Of a stretch of 64,000 bases of DNA, positions 43,801 through 55,800 are shown piece after piece; position 1 is the first letter of the stretch, and each line of letters opens with the position of its first letter. Both the position numbers and the translations under genes were made by a program. Source of the stretch: Ancylostoma caninum (taxonomy: Eukaryota > Nematoda > Chromadorea > Rhabditida > Ancylostomatidae); contig JBAJFG010000229.1 in NCBI GenBank assembly GCA_037903475.1, forward strand, positions 62,001 to 126,000, given 5' to 3'. Under the pieces are notes generated by a model. The model saw only the letters and a program-made list of their open reading frames with translations. It was not told the DNA's origin and did not search any database.

Positions 43801-46800
43801 GATCTCTACTTATTCTAGGATGTTGATTCAGTTGTCTTATCCATACTTTGATAACTTTCTCAAGGTTACATCATCTGTATCGTTAACCACATATTGGTCA
43901 GTTCGTATCACTTCACAGATTGGGTTCTGGGGTGACTCGTCTCTGAAAGTAAGCGTACGTTAGCAAATAGAACGAAGGTTTAACTTGCATCTGCTTCCGA
44001 GAAAGAGTGTTTTTCTCGTGGTTCGTGAAGGTTGTGCAAATATCTGTGTTCATTTGGTATTTACTCAATCTTTTGTTGTTAGAGAAAGCTAATAGTCTGT
44101 GAAACCTTCCAGGATTTCTGCTTCTATCCGCACTGAGATGTAGATCTTAGAGAAGTTCCGCCATTGCGTCGAATCAAATACTACTGGTCCTAGTCTTCCA
44201 TAAGTGTCGTAACCAGGGCCACCAAGTGCTACTATATGGAAATTCGAGGTTATACTCCAAGTGTGTGCACAGACGCAGTCTTCTTATCTGCAGGATTCGA
44301 TTTTTCGCTGATAAAAAATCTGGTTAAAATATGCTACTTCTGAAAAGTGGAATCTGACGTGTTATTTTGTTGCGTTCTAGTAGGTATGCATAGTTGAATT
44401 GTGTTCTGTTGAATGGTAGAACTCCGAGCGGCGTTGTGAATTGTTGGGGCGTGTACCAGCTCTTTGTCAGTATAGAAAATGTGCAATTGTTTGCCGACGG
44501 TGACCAAAGTGTCGAGCGTTCGCCAGATATTCACCACATGCGCTGCGCTCGTTCGTTCGCCTCGCTCGCTTAGAAAACGTTCAAACTCCCTTGCATTTGT
44601 CCTATCGCTGGTCAAAACTGCCTCGATTCACTTTTGGGCTGTGCTGGCTGACTTTGTGGGCCTGCACCGGCTATTGCCATATGTCCATCAATCTTAGTTA
44701 ATGCGGTCGTTCGGGCCGAGCCATGCGAACTGCTTGAGATCATTCCGGTGTCGCATGCTCAGCATTCGCTCGCCTTGCAGGAGCCGTTGCCAGCTTGCCT
44801 TGGGTTTTGAAACGTAGGTCATTTGATGGGGATTCTATTAAGTTGTTTCTAATTAAAAACCCAAATGTGAGGTTATTTGATGCCCTTGTAGTTACGAAAT
44901 AGTGTTTCAGATTGTTGCATAGTGATAGGCACGCGTTTCCTGATGAGGACTTTATTTTAAGTCATTACTTTGAAACGAAGTCGATCTCTTACTTGGGGCG
45001 ATTTTCATTTCATTTCTCAACTTCGCCGTGATTGGTTCCAGTTGTCAACAACGGCACTTCGATATTTCCTTCAACATAATGTTCAATCCAATTTTCAATC
45101 AGTTGATTGACAGTGCCGTAAGTACTGTGTCGAAAACTTGCTCCTCTCAGGGATTCCTCGTCAGTCACTTTGGTTTCTTTCTCTCGTCGTCGGTATTTGT
45201 TTAGGAATACCATATGTCACAATACTATTTGTGGCTTGAAAATAGTGGAAGTCTAATATTAAGGTCTTTATTTGTTCGTTTTTCTTGCTAACTTTTTTCG
45301 ACGAGTTGTTTAGGACGCAGAAAAATACAGACATAGTTTGTTTAGAATATTAGGAGAAAACAAGTATGATATCCACACCGAAACGCATCAATGGAAGTAG
45401 AAGTTGTGGTGCGCTACAACTTGAGTTTAAGTTTAGCCGTTCAAATTCCAATGGAAGCCAATGATCGAGTAAACCTAGTGGTCTTTTTTCTCAAAATAGC
45501 AATTGCCGAATAGAAACGGAATAGAAACTGCGCTCCAATTGCGGCCAGCCTGAAAGCGAAATTGCAGGGTTTCCGGACCGTGAACTCCTTTGCTAGTCAC
45601 ACATGGAAGACAATTTCTATTCTTTCAGGGAGTTGATGGGGAGCTCCCACGAAGAATACGAATTTCCTCAGGAGGTGCGCTTCCTGGAGTGAACTATTCG
45701 GAAAGTTTCTTAGCTCCGCCCCTGGCCCCGCCCATCGGCTCCCTAAAAATTGGGGCTCGGAATTGGGGTTTTTCAGCAGTCCTGCATGGAATCACTTGTA
45801 CCGTTGTGATCACCGGCTCCCGGAGGTTCTTTCAATATTGAAATCTCAAAAACGATCCTGAGGTAGGACGCTGTCTTTAAAAGTCGCTATTCTGCGGCTT
45901 CCGACCAGAACAGTACCAATGACGTCGAGGGGCTGGTTAAACCGATGATGTTTGCTCTTTGATAGGTGTCACTGAGATCGTACGCAATTTTCCTCGTCCA
46001 TTCACATCGTTGGCGCCTCTCCTCCATCGCTACTACCGCACGGTCATGTGCAAACGGGAACCAGTTTGTTACTGAACGTCTGCGACGTATTTCCACTTCC
46101 GCTCCTGTAACTTGTGCTTGGCAATCTTTTTAGAGGAAGTTGCCTTGAGTTCCTTCATCGATTACAGCGTACTCTGCCTGGATATGGTTGACACGTTGTA
46201 GATATTATGTGCGTTTCTCATTGAATGAATTCCAGCAGCTTTGTGAAGTTGGATCTCACCTTCAAAGTCCTTTTTTTCGATCATATTTTCGGGAATTGTC
46301 AAATATCCGCATTTGCTGTGTACTCAGGTTTTCTTGCAAATATTAACAGAAATTTAGTTGCCATGGGTTTCTTCTCCTATTCCATGGCTTTTAGTCTTTT
46401 TTCGGAACTAGCTTTGATGATATATTTCCTAGCCTTTTTTACCTCAAAAATGCAACCATTAGTGATATTAACATACACAGTAACCATAGGAAATGAATGG
46501 ATAAGTGAATATGTTTTTTGGTGTGGTGGAAAATCCTTATGGGTGTGCTCCACCAAGTGTCATTTTTGAAGTCTTCCGTCAAATGCAGTATTTTCAGTTG
46601 TTTCTGAATCCAATTTGAAAATTTGGCTGTAATGGTAGTTGCATTGCTGCAGTGAATGACTCTTAGACGGATTCCATTCTGTCAGTGTTCGAGTTTTTGC
46701 TTACAAGAGCGTGACAGCTCGTCAACACGCTGTGTAGCCAAGTTATCGATGAGAAAATTGTGGGCTGAACGACGGTACGGGTTCCTTTTGTTGATATCCT

Positions 46801-49800
46801 TGATCTACGAATGAATATGTAGGCAGCAATTTTTCCCATGGAGATACTTCGTCGAAATCGAGTATGTATGGCTCGTGGTGCTCCATTCCCTATCGTCAAA
46901 GATTTCTTGAAATTGCGTGCTTACAATGCGACGATGCAACACAAAAACGCAGCGTAGCCTTGGTGGGCGATTTTGCGATGTGTTGCTGAAATTCGCGGAG
47001 AGAGTATAAATCGCCCCAAAGAATATTGCCCGTTTGAGTGTTTTGTCCTAAGTAGCAAGGACATATGATGGCATGAGTAGCCAGATATCTCACTCTCCGT
47101 TCGATAAACTCGCCCGCTCTAGATGAGCAACTAGGATGGAAACTTTTCGGGAACATCAAGGAATCGCACCACTGTTCTCTTTTTTAAACAAGAGCAAGCT
47201 GTTTCACACTCCTTCTATGTTTACCTTCTTTCTATTGTGATGATCAGTTAGCCTTTGAATTGTATCAGGATTATGCCCCTTTGTATCTGATCATATGGCT
47301 TCTTCGATGATCACGCTAGGTGTTTAGCTTTTCTGGTTTTTGAACGACGAAATGTTTGTGGAAGAAGTGCGAGAGGACTGCAACACAGCAATTTTGTTCC
47401 AGTTCGGATGAAACTGGACTTTTCCTTATAAGAAGTTTCCCTCATCCAGATCAGTGCATCTAATACACGCGCTACTTCTGTTGATTCGGCACTTTGATGT
47501 TCTTCTGAGATACTTTGAATGGTGACTTACGTAGCTATCATTAACGAGTCCTTCATTCGTTCAGTTTGCTACCTAACTACCGAACTGCAAGGCTGCTGTT
47601 GGGGTAATTGCCGAGAAAAGTCGATTTTAACGGCATGCTCTGTTTGTTAAGTGTTCCTTGAGAGGACAAAGGAATTGTGTTCGTCGAAAATGTTGGGCGT
47701 GAAGCGGGTAGCGCTTATCTTGCATTGCGTTGAAATTGGCATTTGGGTAGACAGGAGTGTCTCGTGGGATGTTTGGGCATTTTCGTCGAGAAATGTGTTT
47801 CGAAAAGCATATGCGTTGCACGCCAAGTCCTTCGAGTTGTATGTTTCCTAACATGTCGCAGACAAACCACTGGCATCCTTCGCGTTGTTTTTATGCCTGT
47901 CGTTGCTGTGCGTTTCGGTTTTTTTCCTTCGTCGTCGGCGAGTTAGAAGGACATCCAACGTCTCTAAAACGCCGAGTGATTCGTCTGCACTGGAGCGAGG
48001 AATCCGCGTGAATCGCGCGCTTCTGGCTATGGTTTCATTTTCGCTCCTGGTTTGTGAAGCAAGAGGATCTGTCCTTCTCGAAGGAGATTCAGCCACCGGT
48101 TCTATTGCTCGCTGTGCTTGGGATTTTCTTACAACCTTGTTTGTGCACGAATGTTATTTCATGCTATCAAGTGAAATCCTGGAAGCAAGAAAAGTTATGT
48201 GAGGTTAGATAATTTTCACTAGAAATACTGAAACAGATAATTGCCTTCACTGTTTTTCTTGCAATTTATTTTATACTAATATGCTTTCGGTAAGTATCAT
48301 TCAGTAAGTATTATTTTAGTCGTGCAGAGACGTAAGCTGTGTATAAGCATGCTGATGTATTATCCAGGAACATGTATACTCAATCATTATCTCTCATCAC
48401 TGCCTTCCTGACGTTTTTATATTAAATGACAAGTATTTGTGGCAGTTCTTCTCCTCCTATTCCGAAACATAATCTTCTTTGCAGAAACAATTTGAGGCGT
48501 AATTGGTTTCTCAGAGTACGCAGGCCTCTGGAAGCAAGATGGCGTTTGGAGTTCTTTTCTCTTGTTTCTGGGCTGAATGAGCTCTTCCAGTCGAAAGCAT
48601 TGCTTTAAAGGCAGTGTCTCAGCTCAGGTTCGATTTCGAGCATTGGGTATGAGAAGAAACTAAGAGAGGTACTGATTACAAAGGTGTAGGAATCCCGACT
48701 CAAACATGCAAAAAACCCCCTTCTTTAACGGTTTCTTTTTGGAGCAAACTTCCAGCCGCCGCATCGAAAGCTCGTCCACACGGCGACGCGCCGCTATCGA
48801 TCGGCGCCACTCCATGCGACTCCATGCCACTCAACGCCGGCATGCGGCCCCTTGCATTCGACCTCTTGTGCATGCAGCTGTGTAGCATCCTCGAATTCTC
48901 GTCGACTTGGTCCAAGCGTCCTATCGTGCTAGCACTCTTGACCATAACCTTGACGCTTGCAAAGCATTGTGCGGTACTATTCTACTTCAGCGGCATCACT
49001 ATCGACTCCAAACTCGAAGTCATGGATTTCTCTGAAAACTTGCATACAGGGGTAATTCGAGGTGCTGATCACGAATATCATGTTCATTATCATTCATAGT
49101 ATTTTAATAGTATCGACTTTATTGATTTTATAGATTTTTCCCCAGCCATTGACCTCCTCTTGGATCTCTCTAAAAACTTATATACGAGGGTTTTTGAACG
49201 TAGTAGTAACAGATATGATAAAGGCTTCGCAAGAAAAGGTCGACTAAATGTGGAAAATTTCAGCAAAGTCGGAAACTACACCTACAGAGAGAAATCTGAA
49301 GAAGATCAACGAAATCGAGGTTAAATCGCAAAACGGCGATTATATTCGTGATCATCAACTTCAAAGATCTCTACATGCACTTTTTCGGACCGATCCGAGG
49401 TATTAGTCGAACTTGCAAAAAATCGATAAAATCAATAAAATCGGTACTACCATGCGAAATAAATGTGATATTCGTGATCAGCACCTCGAATTACCGCTGT
49501 ATGCAAGTTTTCAGAGAAATCCATGAATTTGAGTTTGGAGTCGATAGTGAAGCCGCTGAAGTAGAATATGTAGTACCGCACAATGCTTTGCAAGCGTCAA
49601 GGTTATGGTCAAGAGTGCTATCACGATAGGACGCTTGGACCAAGTCGACGAGAATTCGAGGATGCTACACAGCTGCATGCACAAGAGGTCGAATGCAAGG
49701 GGCCGCATGCCGGCGTGGAGTGGCATGGAGTCGCATGGAGTGGCGCCGATCGATAGCGGCGCGTCGCCGTCTGGACGAGCTTTCGATGTGGCGGCTGGAA

Positions 49801-52800
49801 GTTTGCTCCAAAAAGAAACCGTTAAAGAAGAGGGTTTTTTGCATGTTTGAGTCGGAATTCCTAAACCTTTGTAATCAGTACCTCCCCTAGATTCTTCTCA
49901 TACCCAATGCTCGAAATCGAACCTGAGCTGAGACACTGCCTTTAAGCTTCCGTTAGGAGAGGCACAAGTTATGGTTCCGGCCTTCGTAGTGCTACTCTGG
50001 GTGGCTGCTTGGGGTTCAGTAACTCTCGCTCAATGTGGTTCTGATGAAGCTGGGAGAATAAAGGTTCGACTTTCTCTGAACCTTGGCATAGTCAGTCCGT
50101 GTTTTGTGGTCTATTTGAGCAGAGGCCAAGATTTGTATTGATCTTTTTATTGAACGGCTAACGTTTCGGCGCAGTCGCCTTCGTCAGAGCCTGGAAAAGT
50201 CAAAGACAAGTTTGATTTACCCCTCAAACACCTCATCACATCAACAGGACCTAATCCAACAAGCGGGATAGGACCAGAACAATACCAGAGAAGAAGGTAA
50301 CCGTGATGCTCACCTTGACAGCCGCAATGCCGATGGAATAACGAACCACCTAGTGATAAAAGTGCGCCGCTTAAGGTATTTAAGTGCCTTACAGACCCGC
50401 CAACGTAGGTCAAAACCCGCATAGGTTCTGGTACAGCGCGAGCTCGTTTGTTATAGCAATGCACTCCTCCTTCCTGTTCATTTTTGGGTTTTTGGAAGTA
50501 ATCCAAAATGCTTCCAACGCTTAACGCGACAAGACCTTTACCTCAAGCAGAGCGTTGTTGTGACGTAATACACGGTGAGTTCCTAGTGGCGTGGAAAGTT
50601 TGGATTTATTGAGACCCTCTAGATGTTCTTTAATACGGACAAACAATGGGCGCCCAGTTTCCCCAATATACTGCTCCCCACAAGTACTACAAGTTATAAG
50701 GTAAATTACTCCCGAGGCAGCACAGTCTCCTTCCCCGCCCGAACAACAAATTACACAGTTTGGTGTTTCGCAGAGGCGGTCGTAAGCCCGGTTTCGCAAT
50801 AGGCGCTCTTTGAGGGTTCTGGGTGGGATATCTACAACTCGAACAGAGTCTTAAAGTCCCACCCTGCGTAAGCATGTGCGCACCTCGTTGCTCATCTCGT
50901 ATGTGATGAACGGGAGGCAAAAGGGGATTTTGGCGCTGTCATCCCTATGCAAAGGCTCTCGCAGCGCGAGTCGATGATAGCGTTGTGGGTAAGTGCTGCA
51001 AGGGTAACCATTGGATTGCGCAACCTGCCGGGCCAGGTTAACTGAAACCACACGTTCTTGGACATCTGATGCTGCGTTTTGAGCTGTCCTAAACATGTTG
51101 GTTATGACGGCTCAAATAGACCACAAAACACGAAGCTGGGAGAATCCCAAGGAAGAGCTCACATCACATTTTGCTCTCGTTTGTTAGCAATTTATTGAAG
51201 CAGAATTCCTTATTTTTCCGTAGTATTTAGAAAAGAACCCAGGGGGAGGGGGGGGGGGGGGGATTTTTGAACTTTACAAGATTTGCAAGTCATTGACAAC
51301 TCAAACTGAGCACTGGAAACGTTTCGGTCTTGAGTGAACGTTTTCCGTCTTCTGGCCTACCTTTTCCCCGGTGAAGAACTACGAGTTGTTGTGATGGGGA
51401 GCTTCGCGGGATGATGCGCGCTACATTGCATCCTTTAGTGGCGGTCACACTTTTTTTGAGGTTACTTTACTATTCTTACCGTGACTTCCTCCAGGATATT
51501 CATGAGATTTCTGGGTTTTCTTCTCCTTCCTTTTCTTTCGTTTTTCTTTTTTTTTATACCTCTTGGATGATCTCTCTACTTTCGCTTACTGTAAATTCCA
51601 CTCCCCCCCCCCCACCTCAGCTACTAATCACAAGCTTATATTAACGTCAGTCGTCGTTGACATGTTAGCTGGTTAGTTAGCTGCTTGGGCAGCTTGCACT
51701 CGTTGGTAATTGAGTTTTAATCCGGGAGGCGTCCACTTTCAAATGTCACGAGAGCGCTAGAAGCACAGATTGGATGGCTTCGATGAATTTGTTGAATGAT
51801 TCTTGTAGTTTTTGAAGCTTCCTCATCTCTGCCTGGTTCTTACTCTTTTTTTATTTCATCTGTTCCTCCAGTATTTCACATCCATAGCCATGATGGCTAA
51901 AGTTGAGAGTTCTATTTTGAAGAAGGGAATTTAAGACGAAAGAAATAAGGGAAGTTTCAAAATATTCAATGCTCATCCCTGCACAAGATTCCCTTTTTTC
52001 TGTAAAGCCCCATTGGCTGTAGTTCCTGGGTTATTCGAGCTGAGTTATGGTTTACTCAGTTGTTCAAAGGTTCGTGCAGTTCTGTTGCAGTGTGTATGTG
52101 TTGCTGCGGGCTTAAATTAAGTCCGCACTTTGTACACAACCTCAGTAGGATATATACATGCCTGGGATTAAGTGTGCTTTGCACGGGAGTTTCCCCTGCA
52201 TTTTCCTTCCGCGTGCATTGTCCTTGCGAAAGTCTTGCCCTTGGTGGTAGCTACTAGGCTGGAGATCCATTCCTTTTCGTTGGAGAGTTTTTAAGTGACA
52301 AAATGAAGAATTTAATGGCTAAGTGTTGTATTAGGCTTATGATTTGATTTCATTACATTACGTGTAATAATCATGCACAAAAGAATAAGGGAAAAGAAAA
52401 GAATATAGTAAAACCAAAAAAAAACATTTTGAAGGTTTTGTTATGTATGCCTGTTTATTTTTGCTAATGGTTCTGTTTTTAATGTTGTACCCTAATTTTT
52501 ACTAAGTAGAAGGACAGCTCAGTTTCTTTGAATGTATAATTTTTACTCGCCATTGAATTCGCATCTGCCTCTTGACTATTTCGATTTGACCTAATTTCAG
52601 CTAGTTGATAATTTCTTTATTCCTTATCGGATTTTTTTATCTCTTATCAGAGAGGTCTGCGTTTGCTTTTCCAAGATGCTCTCTCCGCCGTTAACTGAAA
52701 GTATTGTCATTATTTTCGGATAGGTAATATTCATCCTAACGTCCATGTTCCTTCAATTTTCCCCATCAAAAAGAAAACAGTGTGTTAGAAAGGTGTGAAA

Positions 52801-55800
52801 TTTTGTACCCTGGAATAAGACACACAAGCATAGCTTTGGGAAAAGCTGTTGTAAACCCGAACAAAATCATTCAGTTGCTACCCTCAGCCGCCTTAGCTTT
52901 CTGTTATAGAGGTGTGTTTATTCATGTGGAGAAATACTTCTATACTAAAGAACTTAATGCTGCCACCCAGCTTTTTTTTATCTTGCCGAGAATGCCCTTT
53001 ATCGTGTTTGCTAGGCAAAACGGGCTTTGTTTGCACAGTAGTTGGCTTGGTTCCTTATCGGAAACATCTGTTCCCTCCCTGGAATCGTTTGACATTCAGC
53101 ACCTAGTATCTTTTACCACTGTTGTTCTGTTGATTGCTCTTCCAATATTAAAAAAGTAGTATATTGGAGAAGTTACTGTCTTTCTCATTCAGATATCTTT
53201 TCCACCGCATTAAACACCCGGCTGTGGCAAGAACGTCGTTAGGCCTCATGGACAACCTTTGTCCCGGCAACGTAATCGCAATGTTTCAGGCTATCCCGCT
53301 GGTATGCAAGGTGTACCACAACAGCAGCAACAACCACAAGGAGTCGTAGCGCAGCCCGGTAACCGTCCTCCTGGTGCTCCACCGCCACAGCAAGCCCAGA
53401 GGCCCGCGTATCCTCCTGGAGCCGCTCCACAACCGCCACAGTATGCGTACCCGGGCGGTCAGGCGCCTGGATTCCAACAACAGCAAGCTGCTCAAGCTGC
53501 AGCTTACCAACAGCAGATGTACCAGAGGCAACAACAGGTTCGAATTTCTTTGAGGAGCAGCTTAAGCGAGCTGCTTTTAGATTTTTGGTGCTCTTTCAGC
53601 GTATTCTTCTCTCTTATAATGTGAATATTCTAGCGATACTCATTTTACAGACATAAGACAAGATCATCTCATACAAGATTAAGATTTTTGCTGTAAATTT
53701 TGCCAATTTAACACATGTTTCCTTTTGCCACCGTTGTTTCAACAGTTGACTTCAGCTCTAGTGGCGATGAAAAGGAAAGATTACGAAACCGGTTTGAGGA
53801 ATTTAATCAGACATTTTCAATTGTATCCAAGAAATGAATTGGAATTTGGAAAGCCCGATTCGGAGCAAGTGAAAAAAAATGAAGCCTATAGTCTTTCAAT
53901 TTCTGCCTTATTGTTTCAGGCTTCTTCTGATTTTGCTTCATATGGGTTGATTAGCAGCTGCATCGCGAAACAGATTAGCTGTCGTTTTTTTTCTACCGTA
54001 AAATATCGCAGAATCTGTCTACTTATATGTACATTTAATTATTTTCTGGTAATTTTGATCCTTCACCGGAGACATTGGCCTTTGCCATTCGTTCTTTAGT
54101 ACTTTCATACCTTCGGGAAAAGTATTATAAGGATTGAGAAGGAAAGCGCTGCTGAAACACTGTCTATTCTACATTTCCGCGTCACCCTTTTAAGCGCTGT
54201 GCGCCTTTGGCCGAGATAACAAGGTTCCTGCCTTGATAAAAGTTTTCTTTTGCGGAAAATATTGTGCCTGGTAGCCTATAGTGGTGTCTAGAATGTTTGT
54301 TAGGAATTCAAAAGTACCGTGAGGAAGATTATCTGTAGAGGGATTCATCAAAGCTTTGTGGTAGGCGTTGTAGGCTTTCACACATAATTTAAACAAGTTC
54401 CCTGGACAGAGAATGCTGCACTTCACTGCCCTGCAGTTTGAGTAATGTTATTGTTTCGGGGTGCTATGCTATTGTCAGCAGTGTTTTTCGGCGGCGATAA
54501 GCATTTCGGCATCTCTCGGGGTTGTAGCTACTTGTTGCGCCGAGGGCCATGTTTACTCAGCCAACTCTTTGCTGTCAGTTTTTGTTTCTGTGCTGCTGCT
54601 TTATTGCCCTGTCTAAGTGCGACCAACTGGCTGCGACGCCTCTTTAGAGAGCGATTCCTTAGCTTTGGGGCTGGCTCGTTTATTGGAAGCTTTCGCAATG
54701 CGATATTTTTATACATAGCACGGTAGAGCACACTGACCCATTTGTGTTTTAGTGAGTGCGAATTACCAACTTTGCTGGTTAGTTCTTTGCTGGCTTGTTC
54801 TGCAGCGAACTTTTTGGCCGGGCGAAGTTCCACTGGAAAGTCTTGTTAGGCGAATTTCCCCATGTTTGCCGACCGGCAGTTTCGCGTTTTCGCGTTCTGG
54901 AGGTGTTATAAGTAGGACGTCAAATAGTCCAGAGCACATAGTCGCGTATTTTCTTGACTTTCATGAGCTTTACTGCCAAGACCAAAGTACAGTGTTTTTT
55001 ACCGTTGTCGAATTTAGTGTGTGAACTTTGTCATTGTCATCTAAATAGTTTCTTTTTCTTAATTTGGGACAACTTGTGCGGCGTAGGAGGTTTTTTTTAT
55101 CGAGTCGAGCGTTATTCCTCTCTGAAACTCTTGGCTGCTTAACTTACGCCTTTAGCCACCCGTGGTACACTATAATTGTCTAACCTGTGCTCCATTCATG
55201 TGTATTGACCGAGCGGCTGAGTCATCATCATTTGTCATAATGTTAAGCTCCCTGAGGAACAATTGTCATTTCCTTTTTTTGAAGGGGGCGCGGGTGTTCT
55301 TCCCGGAGCGTGAGGCTGTGGGAATTAATAACTGGGGTCATTTATTGTAGCAAATTTATTGCACTTGGCACAAGCGGTATTCGAGCTACCTTCGTTCTCG
55401 TCATTTCTTTCGTTGTTCTGGTGAGAAAAACGTGAGCGGTTCTTCTAATTGGAATGGAAGTGTGCTCTACTTATGCGCTCGACGATTTCTTCATCCCGAA
55501 GGCACCATTGGAGGGATGGCTAATCCCATATCCAGGTGGACGCACACAATGTCAGTTGTGATAAACATGTTGGTGGGTGCCAGGTAAAAGGTAAATTTGG
55601 GTACCTGCGTTGGCGCGTTTACTATGGGTAATCCCAGTGTAATCAATAAAATCTCACTTTGTAACGTAGTTTGTTTTTTTCGTTGCATTGCAGTGTTCCT
55701 ATTTACCATAGCTATTGTTATCCACCAGCTCCTGCAGCAATCTCTGCTGCTGATGTGATCTGTTTGTACAGCGTAGAAGGCTCCTCGTTCCCGTTGGTGG

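Larger units (their letters stand above)
50060..51130 (-). mobile_element. Decayed Penelope-like retroelement fragment
   Basis: The minus strand codes the C-terminal part of a Penelope-like element: the end of the RT region, a GIY-YIG endonuclease and a short tail. GAAGCTGGGAGAAT occurs at 50046-50059 and again at 51131-51144 and may be the target duplication. GTGTTTTGTGGTCTATTTGA occurs inverted near both ends (about 50099 and 51127), like the inverted flanks some Penelope-like elements carry. The reverse transcriptase core is absent (5' truncation). Confidence 0.75.
40630..53289 (+). other. 12.7-kb intron of the Q-rich gene
   Basis: Bounded by GTAACG and ATGTTTCAG. It holds the TTAA-flanked element (48609-49941) and the Penelope-like fragment (50060-51130). 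Elsewhere I see only short chance frames and G runs at 42496-42507, 51248-51262 and, as C, 51603-51613. Extra exons of the gene could be hidden here. Confidence 0.65.

Noticed and set aside
48700..48945. 81-codon frame conserved in both arms of the TTAA element as a gene
   Set aside because: The arms are recent inverse copies and the differences all change the residue, so conservation reflects age, not selection.
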